NCBI GenBank assembly: GCA_004557825.1
Contig: SFFL01000020.1
Coordinates: 1-42,250 of the forward strand
Length of the DNA: 42,250 bases
From: Bacteroidales bacterium
GTDB lineage: Bacteria; Bacteroidota; Bacteroidia; Bacteroidales; Muribaculaceae
Direction: 5' to 3'
The position numbers and the translations under genes were made by a program. Shown piece after piece: positions 17,401 through 24,943 of this stretch. The stretch's first letter is position 1, and every line of letters begins with the position of its first letter. The notes below the pieces were generated by a model, which saw nothing but the letters and a program-made list of their open reading frames with translations, had not been told where the DNA came from and made no database searches.

Positions 17401-17596
17401 CATCCTCATATCCCTCCTCCATCGCCTTGAGCGTCTCCTTAAAGTGCGTATCGCCGTTGAAGTAAATATTATAGCGGGTGATAAACGCCTGATATTTACG
17501 GGTTGCGGCATTGTTCTTGCGCGGCGAACACGAAGCCAGGGCGAGGGCGATCGCCGCCACCGCAAGTATCAGCCGGAGAACTTTACGCGCATACAT
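14429..17596 (-). CDS. porW: PorW/SprE-like TPR lipoprotein
   Basis: A 1055-residue outer-membrane-type lipoprotein. The signal peptide ends in the lipobox LALASC, with C23 as the lipidated residue. The following KYQAFITRYNIYFNG opening is typical of the SprE/PorW family needed for gliding or type IX secretion. The body is helical with many tetratricopeptide-like repeats (about residues 130-430 and 590-760). A charged coiled segment lies near 430-480. The last 110 residues are rich in Pro, Ala and Glu (APEAPKAEAPQVPEAP) with irregular repeats, probably disordered. It lies 32 nt after the histidine kinase and 20 nt before porX. Placing both T9SS regulators side by side supports a common function. 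Confidence 0.87.
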   Translation of the reverse strand: MYARKVLRLILAVAAIALALASCSPRKNNAATRKYQAFITRYNIYFNGDTHFKETLKAMEEGYEDDYSSMLPIHPAVARANPKAPQPQGDFNRSIEKAQKAIQLRSIKKKPKKQAGRQGDAKYKEWMKREEYNPFLHNAWMMMGRSQYFNGDFLGAASTFFYISRHFSWLPETVTEAKLWEARAYLAMDWLFEAETILRRIKPDKDLTNKDIRMLYYTASAELAVKQQEWVKAAPLLEQALKYVSKPQRTRLNFILGQVYSRMGQKELAYKAYKKAGSSASATYRTKFNARIKQSEVFTGADISKEVNALKRMTRYDRNKTYLDQIYYAIGNLYLSRKDTTNAIANYELAVEKSTRSGIDKALAQLTLGGLYYDRHLYAKAQPCYSEAVPQLPDNYPNYATLKRRSDVLDELAVYSQNVELQDSLLRLSAMTPEQQLEVVNKIIDELKKKEKEAAESVEREEYMANRDQNNLQDQKNQVFTMNTGDDSWYFYNQAVKNAGRTEFQRRWGNRKLEDDWRRRNKQTFSFNDFGSDQAAEGGEEGNAPEEGAEAPADTTATAPDEEAVKRESDPHYPEYYLKQIPKTDAEKQSANDIVQEGLYNMGVILKDKMEDFPSAEDEFLTLLNRYPDNIYRLDTYYNLYLMFMRMGDEAKAEKYRQLILSDFAESKYGIALKDPDYIGSLRRMQQVENELYDQTLTAYMDNNNPKVHALYKTVSDKYPLSKLMPKFMFLEALSYVTDNKPEEFRSTLMQMLERYPDTDLAEYASSYLKGLAKGRKLQQGASNMRGMIWDIHLGNDSVPRDSAGLKFEIAPQSRQLLVFLFPADEINPNALLYEIARHNFSSFVVKDFDLEQMNFGRLGLLIVKGFDNVAQVNHYLSVLHSSTSLNLPEDVRPVVISEKNFETLLHGGGSFEEYFNYMRDKTYEDTQEQVLPSEFFEHTPPGAAPEAAPEAESEAEPQPAETPAPQPATEPEPVTEPAPQPAEAPKAEATHAPEAPKAEAPQVPEAPKPADVPQTPEAPKVEAPEAPKQPTPQTPAVTLPEYPEGSEGDDPLLD

Positions 17597-17628
17597 ATAT
17601 TATATAACGGCGCACTCCCCGTATTATT

Positions 17629-19326
17629 TTATTTTTGGGAATCCTCGTCCGCAACATCCGGATTATCAGTTTCTTCCGGGGCACCGGAATCGTGCGGTTC
17701 AGCCGGAGCATCGACGGCGCTGTTCGCCGCAATGTCCCCGTTTTCACCGGCAAGAGCGGCACGCGCGGCGGCATTCACCGGCTCAAGCCCGGGCGGCACT
17801 GCCTCAGGTTCGCCGGCCACCGGTTTTACCGAGTGCGGATGGTTGTCTTCGCCCGGAATTACGCGGCGCAGAGTGAAGATAAACTCCAGTCCGCCATCCT
17901 TGCCATTGCGCACGCTCACGCTACCGCCCATAGTAATCAGGGAGTTGCGCACAATCGAGAGGCCCAGACCGGTGCCGCCAACCTTGCGGCTGCGCCCTTT
18001 GTCGATGCGATAGAAGCGCTCAAACAGGTGCGGGATGTGCTCTTCGGGCACACCGGTACCGTTGTCGCTGAAGGAGAATGTGTAGAAGCGCTGATTGCGG
18101 CCGATAAGTTTGAGGGTTATCTCCGTCCCCTGCGAATAGGTCACGGAGTTCTTGGTAAGATTGGTGAGGATGCCTATGAGCAGTTCGCCGTTGCCATACA
18201 CCTTGCAATCGGAAGGTAGCTCGACGTTGAATTTCATATTTTTCAGCACACCGCCGGCGCTGAGGTCTTCGGCCAACTGGAACACCAGGTCGGAGAAGTC
18301 TATTTCTGAGATGGGGATGGTGCTCTGCGATTCCTCCAGACGTGTGATGGTGCTCAGGGCGCTCATCATATCCACGAGGCGCTCCACATTGGCCTGAGCC
18401 TTGCCCAGGAAATAACTGCGCTCCTCGGCCGACATGTCGGGGTTGCTCTGTATCATCTCCAGATAGGAGCGGATGATGCCGATAGGGGTCTTCAGCTCGT
18501 GGGAGATATTGTTGGTCATCATACGCTTGAGCGTGTTCTTCTCCTCCACGGCGCGAAGGGCTATGGAGTGGTCGCGCTCGCGGCGCACATTGGCCTGCAT
18601 TCGGGCATTGTAGATGGCAACGATCTGACGGGAGATGTCGCCGATTTCATCGTTGGGAAAGTCGCCCATCGGCACAAACTCGTGGTCGCTGGCGGCACGG
18701 TTGGCGAAATCGTGCAACAACTTGATATTGCGGGCCTGATGCGTGGCGAATACCCAGGCACCGGCCGTACCCACAATGCCCACGAAAATCACAATCATCC
18801 AGAACGTGGAGCCTACACGCAGGTCGCGGTCGATGCTCGCCACATCGGGCAAGAAGGCCTCCACGGCAATCTCGCCGTCGGCCGACACACCGCTGACATA
18901 AAGGAATGCTTTTGTGCCGTCGGAAAGCTTCACGTCGTGGGAGTGGTATAGCTTCAGCCCCGACGAGGTGGTCACCACCGCCCCGTGAGGCTCCGGCACC
19001 TCCTTCTCGTCGAGGCGGGCCGGGCGACCCATGTGGTAGAGCCACTTGCCGGTGCGCTTGTCGTAGATCGACATCCGCAGCGACGCCACGGGAGAATCGG
19101 CTATCGAGCTTTCAAAGAAGTCCATAAACTCATACATATTCAGGTCTTCTTCATGGCCGGTAAGAATATTCGTCACAGCGAAAGCCACGCGGTTGCTCAA
19201 AGCCTCCACGCGATACTGTTTGAGGTTGCGGTATTCCAGCCAGGCAAACATACCTATGATTGACCACAGGCTCACCATAGCCGTAAGAAACAACCGCAGA
19301 CGATATTTCAATACATGCGTAATCAC
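17629..19326 (-). CDS. Sensor histidine kinase with periplasmic domain
   Basis: A 565-residue inner-membrane kinase. Helix one spans residues 10-30, a periplasmic sensor 31-172, helix two 173-195, then a HAMP-like linker. The H-box is NNISHELKTP with phospho-acceptor H276. The ATPase motifs are LTKNSV (N-box), FSDNGTGVP (G1), FERFYRID and GGTGLGLSIV (G2). After the ATPase domain, about 60 residues rich in Pro, Glu and Ala form an unusual acidic tail. Its partner is the OmpR-type regulator 111 nt upstream. Its position directly before porW-porX suggests a role in envelope or secretion control. It could also donate phosphate to PorX, whose P. gingivalis kinase PorY is encoded elsewhere in that genome; this is a guess. 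Confidence 0.92.
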   Translation of the reverse strand: MITHVLKYRLRLFLTAMVSLWSIIGMFAWLEYRNLKQYRVEALSNRVAFAVTNILTGHEEDLNMYEFMDFFESSIADSPVASLRMSIYDKRTGKWLYHMGRPARLDEKEVPEPHGAVVTTSSGLKLYHSHDVKLSDGTKAFLYVSGVSADGEIAVEAFLPDVASIDRDLRVGSTFWMIVIFVGIVGTAGAWVFATHQARNIKLLHDFANRAASDHEFVPMGDFPNDEIGDISRQIVAIYNARMQANVRRERDHSIALRAVEEKNTLKRMMTNNISHELKTPIGIIRSYLEMIQSNPDMSAEERSYFLGKAQANVERLVDMMSALSTITRLEESQSTIPISEIDFSDLVFQLAEDLSAGGVLKNMKFNVELPSDCKVYGNGELLIGILTNLTKNSVTYSQGTEITLKLIGRNQRFYTFSFSDNGTGVPEEHIPHLFERFYRIDKGRSRKVGGTGLGLSIVRNSLITMGGSVSVRNGKDGGLEFIFTLRRVIPGEDNHPHSVKPVAGEPEAVPPGLEPVNAAARAALAGENGDIAANSAVDAPAEPHDSGAPEETDNPDVADEDSQK

Positions 19327-19437
19327 CTCGCGCTCAAATATTTGTTAACGGGTTCCCGACAGCCGTTTTAGCATCCGTGCATCCTCTTGCCGGGAGTTTT
19401 CTCTTGCAAGACGCTTCCTCCTGCCGGGAATTAGATT

Positions 19438-20148
19438 TCAAACATCGGCCTTGAATCCGTAGCCAAAGCCCAGACGGGTAACGATATGGGCACTGTACTG
19501 CGGCCCGATTTTATTGCGCATACGGGTGATGGTGGTATCGACAGTGCGCACCGACACAGCCAGCGCGCCCCACACCTGCTCGAGAATCTCCTCGCGCGAA
19601 TGTATGCGCTCGCGGTGCGTCATAAAGAAAAGCAGAAGGTCAAACTCCTTGCGGGTAAGTGGCACTTCCTGTCCGTCGATGAAGCAACGCTTATTGTTGC
19701 GGTCGATACGCAGTGTGCGGAATGTGATATCCGGCTCGTAATTGCTCTGCGACACATTATGGGCAATATGCTGCGAAGCCTGGGTGCGACGCAGCACGGC
19801 GCGCACGCGGGCAATCACCTCACCTATGGTGAACGGCTTGGTTATGTAGTCGTCGGCGCCGATATTCAGACCCATCACGGTATCGTCCTCGTCATTGAGC
19901 GCCGAGCAGAATATAATAGGCGTATTCTCGGTGGCAGGATTGTGGCGCACACGTTTGGCGAAATCAAACCCGCTCAGATGCTCCATCATTATATCCACTA
20001 TCATCAACTGGTAAATCGACAAATCAAGGCGGAGAGCCTCCTCAGCCGATTCGGCCGTATCCACCTCGTAGCCCTCACGCTGAAGATTATATTTCAGTAT
20101 TTCGCACCACGATTCCTCGTCGTCGATTACAAGAATACGTATTCTCAT
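19438..20148 (-). CDS. OmpR-family response regulator
   Basis: A 236-residue transcription factor. The receiver domain has the acidic pair D9/D10, phospho-acceptor D52 (MIVDIMME), a switch Ser in FCSALND and K102 (ITKPF). The C-terminal winged helix contains RKEFDLLLFFM, VWGALAVSVRTVDTTITRMRNKI and the closing GFGYGF. It heads the minus-strand run toward the kinase, porW and porX, with a 111-nt gap before the kinase. A possible structured leader lies upstream (20212-20287). Confidence 0.93.
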   Translation of the reverse strand: MRIRILVIDDEESWCEILKYNLQREGYEVDTAESAEEALRLDLSIYQLMIVDIMMEHLSGFDFAKRVRHNPATENTPIIFCSALNDEDDTVMGLNIGADDYITKPFTIGEVIARVRAVLRRTQASQHIAHNVSQSNYEPDITFRTLRIDRNNKRCFIDGQEVPLTRKEFDLLLFFMTHRERIHSREEILEQVWGALAVSVRTVDTTITRMRNKIGPQYSAHIVTRLGFGYGFKADV

Positions 20149-20211
20149 ATTGAATTATGCTGTAATTATTAGCTGCTAAAAATTATTTAAGGTGAAAAAT
20201 ATCCACTACCG

Positions 20212-20287
20212 TGCAAGCCACCGCTTGCAGCCGTAAAGTTAGCGAGAATTTCACTAACTTGCGCCCTCGAAATGTTAAACAAAGTTA
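20212..20287 (-). promoter_or_regulatory. Possible promoter and structured leader of the two-component/porWX run
   Basis: On the minus strand a -7 box TAACTTTG (complement of 20280-20287) has no clear -33 element. Downstream, before the regulator start at 20148, lie two inverted repeats. The first is AAGTTAGCGA (20236-20245) with TCACTAACTT (20251-20260), one wobble, 5-nt loop. The second is TGCAAG (20212-20217) with CTTGCA (20224-20229). They could be RNA hairpins in a leader of about 125 nt, or operator sites. Confidence 0.4.
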
Positions 20288-20341
20288 ATTCGAGGAATAT
20301 ATTGAACCATCCCCCTCCCCCGGCGTTGAAATTACAAATAC

Positions 20342-20427
20342 TATATTTGCACTGTGTTTTTTCATGGTAATAGATTTAAGGTTAAAGATAAACAATGCAG
20401 GCTGTCGTGAGACAGCCTGCATTGTTA
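20342..20427 (+). ncRNA. Candidate small RNA ending in a perfect 16-bp hairpin
   Basis: A -7 box TATATTTG stands at 20342-20349, without a convincing -33 element. The predicted transcript starts near 20356, runs through TTTTTTCATGGTAATAG and an A-rich stretch, and ends in a perfect stem 20391-20406/20411-20426 with a GTGA (GNRA-type) tetraloop. There is no plus-strand gene for 1.3 kb downstream, and both neighbouring genes run on the minus strand, so this is not an ordinary 5' leader. A very similar stretch around TCATGGTA..AGATTTAAGGTTAA seems familiar from other Bacteroidales, but I cannot name an Rfam family. The T-run after the stem is weak. Confidence 0.5.
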
Positions 20428-20486
20428 TTACCAGCCCCCATTATCACTCAGCTGTGAGTCCTGGATAGCCCCTTTGCCGGGATAAT

Positions 20487-20540
20487 TCGTATAAGTCGTA
20501 TAAGTCGTATAAGTCGTATAAGTCTTATAATTCTTATACG
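20487..20540 (+). repeat. Tandem 9-bp repeat TCGTATAAG
   Basis: Four perfect units (20487-20522) are followed by two degenerate ones (TCTTATAAT, TCTTATACG). The same unit recurs at 29258-29293. It lies 52 nt beyond the stop of the minus-strand apbE. The rest of the 20428-20591 spacer shows nothing further. Confidence 0.8.
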
Positions 20541-20591
20541 ATTTATCCAGCATAGCCGCCGCCCGAGGGAAGCCGGCAGTGGCGCCTCCGG

Positions 20592-21674
20592 TCAGGGGAG
20601 GCGCTGGAGGCGGTAGCCGGGAGGCAGCGTGTCGGCGATCACAAGGATAGCGCGGAGAGCAGTGGCGGAAGCGGCAGCTGGGGTAGTGTTCCGAGAGGCG
20701 CCGCGGAGATTAGCAGCTGCGCCGCGCAGGAGACTGGCAGCGGCGGTGGGGGTCGGGGAGGCCATAGCGGCGGTGGCCCAGGCGTCGGCGGTGGCGCAGT
20801 CAGAAGCAATTACGGTCACGGAGAGGAGATCCGTCATCACCGGGCGGCCGGTCACGGGGTCGATGGTGTGCCCTACCCGGCCGTGGCTACTGCCGTGGTA
20901 ATTGCGATAGTTGCCCGAGGTGGCTACTCCTGCCCCACTCTCAGGCAGTTCCACATAGGTGAGCGGTTCGTGCTGCGGCACACCGCTGTCGGTAAGGGGT
21001 GCGTCGACCTGCACACGCCAGGGTGTGCCGCGACTGCTGACCCCTCGCGAAGCGATTTCGCCTCCGATTTCCACGAGCACGTTCCGGGCGCCGTTGCGCT
21101 GCAGCATCTCCGCCATCAGATCGCAGGCATACCCCTTGGTTACGGCAGAGAAATTGAAAGTGGTTCCCGGCGCCTTCTTGTGAATCTTACCGGCGTCGTC
21201 GATACGGCAACCGTCAATCCCCACCAGCGCCAGTGCGCTGTCGATTTGCGCCGCCGAGGGTTCCCACACCGAATCGGTGTCCACCTTCCCGGTATATCCG
21301 AATTTCCACAGATTCACCACCGGCGACACGGTAGGGTCAAATTTCCCTCCGGAGGCCGCTGCCACACTCTGCGAGATGGCAAACACCCGGCGCAGCAGTG
21401 CGTCGGTGCTGTCGGTGGCGTTGCGGTTGATGGCCGATATGAGCGAATTTTCCGCGAATGGCGAAAGTGACATCTCCACCTGCCGGAATACGGCCTGAAT
21501 TGAGTCGGAGCAGTCGCGCGAAGCCTCATACGTGATATTGTAGGTAGTGTTCCACACCGCCCCCGATGCCTGCCGCCACTGCGCGGGCCGATGTGTGCAG
21601 CGCCCGAGCGCCACACCCACCACAGCCAGCAAAAGTGCTGCCCATAACAGGCTTATTTTCGCATTTTTCGCCAT
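20592..21674 (-). CDS. apbE: FAD:protein FMN transferase
   Basis: Attaches FMN covalently to a Ser/Thr of partner flavoproteins such as Na+-translocating NADH:quinone reductase and Rnf subunits, outside the cytoplasmic membrane. The 360-residue protein starts with a signal or anchor helix (about 8-24), with Cys in LGRC that is only a poor lipobox. Visible motifs are FDPTVSPVVNLW, AVTKGYACD, EIGGEIASRG, ATSGNYRNY, HTIDPVTGRPV and the metal-binding CATADAWATAAM. A stretch near the C-terminus is Ala/Arg-rich (LLRGAAANLRGASRNTTPAA) and looks like an expansion. No partner flavoprotein is in the window. It is transcribed divergently from the DJ-1 gene. Confidence 0.92.
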   Translation of the reverse strand: MAKNAKISLLWAALLLAVVGVALGRCTHRPAQWRQASGAVWNTTYNITYEASRDCSDSIQAVFRQVEMSLSPFAENSLISAINRNATDSTDALLRRVFAISQSVAAASGGKFDPTVSPVVNLWKFGYTGKVDTDSVWEPSAAQIDSALALVGIDGCRIDDAGKIHKKAPGTTFNFSAVTKGYACDLMAEMLQRNGARNVLVEIGGEIASRGVSSRGTPWRVQVDAPLTDSGVPQHEPLTYVELPESGAGVATSGNYRNYHGSSHGRVGHTIDPVTGRPVMTDLLSVTVIASDCATADAWATAAMASPTPTAAASLLRGAAANLRGASRNTTPAAASATALRAILVIADTLPPGYRLQRLP

Positions 21675-21700
21675 AAATTATCGCTTATTTAGATATTTTG

Positions 21701-21734
21701 CAAAATTAGTAATAAATTAATTTGCAATACAAAA
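21701..21734 (-). promoter_or_regulatory. Promoter of apbE
   Basis: On the minus strand, TAATTTTG (complement of 21701-21708) is preceded after 21 nt by TTTTG (complement of 21730-21734). The start codon is 26 nt beyond the box. It overlaps the divergent promoter of the DJ-1 gene. Confidence 0.6.
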
Positions 21735-21752
21735 CTTTCTGTTGTATATTTG
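21721..21752 (+). promoter_or_regulatory. Promoter of the DJ-1 family gene
   Basis: TTTG at 21721-21724, exactly 20 nt, then TATATTTG at 21745-21752. It lies 32 nt before the ATG at 21785 and shows that the gene does not begin at the earlier in-frame TTG at 21722. Confidence 0.75.
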
Positions 21753-21784
21753 TGTTAATTAACCATAGTAATTTTTTACTCACT

Positions 21785-22357
21785 ATGAACACATCCTATC
21801 TTTTCCTCGCAAACGGCTTCGAAGAACTCGAAGCGCTTACAGTGGTCGACGTAATGCGTCGGGCAGGTATGGACATCAAGACTGTGTCGATTACCGATTC
21901 ACTCACAGTGACCGGGGCGCACGGTATCACCGTCACAGCCGATGTGCTCTTCAGTAAAACCGACTTCATCACGCCGGAATGGCTCATCCTTCCCGGCGGT
22001 ATGCCCGGTGCCACAAACCTTTCGGAGTTTGCTCCGCTCAACACCCTGCTTGTAGCGCAGGCTGCTGCCGGCAAGATTGCCGCCATCTGCGCATCGCCGG
22101 CCGTGGTGCTCGGTCCGCTGGGCATTCTCGACGGGAAAGATTGCACCTGCTACCAGGGCTTCGAGAAGCTCCTCGCCAAAGCTGTGGTGCACGATTCGCC
22201 GGTAATCGCCCTTGACCGCCTCATCACCGGCAACGGCCCCTCCGCGGCCCTGCGGTTTGCCCTGGCCATCGTGGCCAATTCGATGGGCGAGGCTGCAGCG
22301 CAGGAAGTCGGTTCCGCCATGCTGCTCTACCCCAAGCGTATGAATTTCTACTTCTGA
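21785..22357 (+). CDS. DJ-1/PfpI (YajL-like) family protein
   Basis: A 190-residue protein of the DJ-1 superfamily, proposed to work as deglycase, glyoxalase or redox chaperone. The reactive cysteine is C102 in AAICASPAV, on the nucleophile elbow. The partner glutamate is in GFEELEAL (E13/E14), and the backbone loop LPGGMPGA is present. I place the start at 21785 (MNTSYLFLANG) because the promoter's -7 box is at 21745-21752 and this start gives the family length. A terminator-like hairpin separates it from the helicase. Confidence 0.92.
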   Translation: MNTSYLFLANGFEELEALTVVDVMRRAGMDIKTVSITDSLTVTGAHGITVTADVLFSKTDFITPEWLILPGGMPGATNLSEFAPLNTLLVAQAAAGKIAAICASPAVVLGPLGILDGKDCTCYQGFEKLLAKAVVHDSPVIALDRLITGNGPSAALRFALAIVANSMGEAAAQEVGSAMLLYPKRMNFYF

Positions 22358-22378
22358 CCATAAGAATCCACCTACACC

Positions 22379-22407
22379 GCCGGCGCCAAAAACGCCGGCC
22401 GGTTTTT
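22379..22407 (+). terminator. Terminator after the DJ-1 gene
   Basis: GCCGGCG (22379-22385) pairs with CGCCGGC (22393-22399), loop CCAAAAA, followed by CGG and TTTTT (22403-22407). It is a compact GC stem 25 nt before the helicase start and may be partial, letting some transcription pass. Confidence 0.65.
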
Positions 22408-22431
22408 GATATAACCCCAGATTTGTAAGCA

Positions 22432-24180
22432 ATGACATTTGAAGAATTGGGCGTGAGCGAGCCGCTCCGCAAAGCTATAGAAGAACTCGGTTTTGAAAAT
22501 CCTATGCCCGTGCAGGAGCGTGTGATTCCCCACCTGCTCACCCAGGAGGGCGACGTGGTAGCCCTGGCACAGACCGGCACCGGCAAGACGGCCGCCTTCG
22601 GTCTGCCCGTGCTCCAGCGCATCAATCCGCAGCTCGATACTCCTCAGGCCCTGATTCTCTCCCCCACACGCGAGCTTTGTCTCCAGATTGCATCCGACCT
22701 GGCCGACTTCTCGAAATACCTCCCCCAGGTGAAGGTGCTCCCCGTCTACGGCGGTTCATCCATCGAGAGCCAGATACGCGCCCTGCGCGAAGGCGTCCAG
22801 GTGATTGTGGCCACCCCCGGCCGACTCATCGACCTGATTCACCGAGGCGTGGTGCATCTCGACGATGTACACACCGTAATCCTCGACGAAGCCGACGAGA
22901 TGCTCAATATGGGCTTCCAGGAATCAATCGACGAGATTCTCTCCAGCGTGCCTGCCGACCGCAAGATGCTGATGTTCTCGGCCACCATGCCGAAGGAAAT
23001 CGAGCGCATCGCCCGCCAGTATATGCACGACCCGCAGGAATTCGTGGTGGGCACCCGCAATGAGGGCGCTGCCAACGTGCGCCATATATATTATATGGTC
23101 AACGCCCGCGACAAATACCTCGCCCTGAAGCGCATCGCCGACTTCGCCCCCGATATCTACGCCATAATCTTCTGCCGCACCCGCCGCGAGACCCAGGAGG
23201 TGGCCGAGAATCTTATCCGCGACGGCTACAACGCCGACGCTCTCCACGGCGACCTCTCGCAGCAGCAGCGCGATATGGTGATGCAGAAATTCCGCGACCG
23301 CGTAATCCGTCTGCTCGTGGCCACCGATGTGGCAGCCCGCGGTCTCGATGTCGACGACCTTACCCATGTAATCAACTACGGCCTGCCCGACGAGGCCGCC
23401 ATCTACACGCACCGCTCGGGCCGTACAGGCCGTGCCGGGAAGAAGGGTGTGTCGATTGCCATCATCCACTCGCGCGAAAAAGGTCGTCTGCGCGACATCG
23501 AGCGGATTATCGGAAAAACCTTCGAGCGCAAGGATGTGCCCACTCCGCAACAGATTATCGAAAAGCAGCTCTTCTGGCTGGCCGACCGCATTGAGCGCGT
23601 GGAGGTCGACGACAATGAGATGGCCAAATATCTCCCCGGTGTAATCAAGAAACTGGGGTGGCTATCCTCCGAAGACCTTATCAAGCGCGTGCTCTCGCTG
23701 GAGTTCAACCGTCTGCTCGACTACTACAAGGACGCCCCCGACATCGACTTCATCGACGAAAAGAGCAGCCGCAAGGAGCGCAAAGAGCGCAAGGAGCGCA
23801 CGAAGGAGGACAAAGACCGCCGCACCGCCTCGAAAGGGATGGAGCGCATCTACGTCAATGTGGGCAAGCGCGACGGATTCTTCGCCGGAAATCTCATCGA
23901 GATGCTCAACAAGAATATCGCCGGGAAGCGCGTGGATGTGGGGCGCATCGACCTGATGCCGGCTTACTCGCTCTTCGACGTGAAGAAGGCCGACGCCCGC
24001 ACCGTAGTCAACGCTCTCAAAGGTGCGGAATTCCTGGGCAAGCGCATCTACAGTGAGGTAGCCGAAGCCGACAAAGACTACGCTCATGCCGCCACACGGC
24101 GCTCGAAGGAGCGCCGCGATGCCGCCGATGCCGAAGACCATTACGCCAAATTCAAGAAGAAATCGAAGCGGCGCAACTGA
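22432..24180 (+). CDS. deaD: DEAD-box RNA helicase (DeaD/CsdA type)
   Basis: An ATP-dependent RNA helicase for ribosome assembly and RNA turnover. The 582 residues contain the Q motif (TFEELGVSEPL...PMPVQE), P-loop AQTGTGKT (46-53), PTREL, TPGR, DEAD (152-155), SAT, ARGLDVDD and HRSGRTGRAG. A highly charged Lys/Arg/Glu linker (about 440-465) precedes a DbpA-type RNA-binding domain (about 468-545: RIYVNVGKRDGFF). The tail is basic. The C-terminal domain marks it as DeaD/CsdA rather than RhlE. The strand continues into the DUF3256 gene, 33 nt on, which has its own promoter-like box. Confidence 0.93.
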   Translation: MTFEELGVSEPLRKAIEELGFENPMPVQERVIPHLLTQEGDVVALAQTGTGKTAAFGLPVLQRINPQLDTPQALILSPTRELCLQIASDLADFSKYLPQVKVLPVYGGSSIESQIRALREGVQVIVATPGRLIDLIHRGVVHLDDVHTVILDEADEMLNMGFQESIDEILSSVPADRKMLMFSATMPKEIERIARQYMHDPQEFVVGTRNEGAANVRHIYYMVNARDKYLALKRIADFAPDIYAIIFCRTRRETQEVAENLIRDGYNADALHGDLSQQQRDMVMQKFRDRVIRLLVATDVAARGLDVDDLTHVINYGLPDEAAIYTHRSGRTGRAGKKGVSIAIIHSREKGRLRDIERIIGKTFERKDVPTPQQIIEKQLFWLADRIERVEVDDNEMAKYLPGVIKKLGWLSSEDLIKRVLSLEFNRLLDYYKDAPDIDFIDEKSSRKERKERKERTKEDKDRRTASKGMERIYVNVGKRDGFFAGNLIEMLNKNIAGKRVDVGRIDLMPAYSLFDVKKADARTVVNALKGAEFLGKRIYSEVAEADKDYAHAATRRSKERRDAADAEDHYAKFKKKSKRRN

Positions 24181-24197
24181 TTCTGCCAAAAAAATCG

Positions 24198-24205
24198 TAA
24201 CTTTG
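24198..24205 (+). promoter_or_regulatory. -7 box almost abutting the DUF3256 start codon
   Basis: TAACTTTG at 24198-24205 ends only 8 nt before the ATG at 24214. If used, transcription would start at or within a few bases of the ATG and yield a leaderless or near-leaderless mRNA. No clear -33 TTTG was seen 20 nt upstream. Confidence 0.45.
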
Positions 24206-24213
24206 CGTTGGTT

Positions 24214-24909
24214 ATGACTGACAAACGCTTAAACATATTTTTGCGTGCGGTCATAGCGCTCCTGAGCGCTGTGGCTCCGCTGTTTGCTGCCGCTGAGGAA
24301 ACTCTCCCCGCCGACTCCGTAGCCATCGAGAAAGCCGCCAAAGCCGCCGGCTTCTTCGCTTCGGCTCCCGCAAGCATCTTCCCCTCCATCGACACCTCCA
24401 CGCGCCTGGATATGATCGACTACTTCAACGCCGGTTCATCCACCCCGTCGAAAAATGCTTTCGGCGGCGATGCGCGCATTTTAGAGAGCACCCCGGAGCA
24501 AATCACCGTGCGCACTTCGCCGGTGTCGACCTACTCCCTGTCGCTGCTTCCCGTCCATAATGACTCCGACACGCTGCTCCTGCTGGTGCGCACCCTCGAC
24601 ACTCCGGCGCCCCACTCTACCGCGTGGATTTACACCTCCGACTGGAAAAAACGGGTAGCCACCGTGGAATCGCCGCAGCTCGCCGACTGGATTCTCCCCT
24701 CTGCCCGCAAGCAGAAAACCGACCTGGAGAATGCCGTGCCCTATGTACTTTCGGGCATCGTCTACGACCCGTCGGCCCGAACCCTCACCTTCACCAATTC
24801 GCTGGAGCAATATATCCCCGACGACCGGAAAGAATTTGTCGCCTCCTGCGTGGCACCGCAGATTGTCTACGTATGGAACGGCCATAAATTCGTCCGCCGG
24901 AAAAACTGA
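24214..24909 (+). CDS. Secreted DUF3256 family protein
   Basis: A 231-residue protein with an N-terminal signal peptide (hydrophobic 9-26, cleavage probably near FAAAEE). The region SIDTSTRLDMIDYFNAGS is the recognisable core of DUF3256, a Bacteroidales-specific family of unknown function, followed by beta-rich sequence with regular strands. It probably works in the periplasm or outer membrane. The ATG at 24214 is preferred over the TTG two codons before. It stands between the helicase and xseA with gaps of 33 and 34 nt; the grouping suggests no function. Confidence 0.8.
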   Translation: MTDKRLNIFLRAVIALLSAVAPLFAAAEETLPADSVAIEKAAKAAGFFASAPASIFPSIDTSTRLDMIDYFNAGSSTPSKNAFGGDARILESTPEQITVRTSPVSTYSLSLLPVHNDSDTLLLLVRTLDTPAPHSTAWIYTSDWKKRVATVESPQLADWILPSARKQKTDLENAVPYVLSGIVYDPSARTLTFTNSLEQYIPDDRKEFVASCVAPQIVYVWNGHKFVRRKN

Positions 24910-24943
24910 ACATTGCCCACCAATCTGAGATTCCCCCCCCAAA

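Noticed and set aside
20487..20540. Possible CRISPR-like array
   Set aside because: The unit is 9 bp without spacers, and no cas gene is near. It is a simple tandem repeat.
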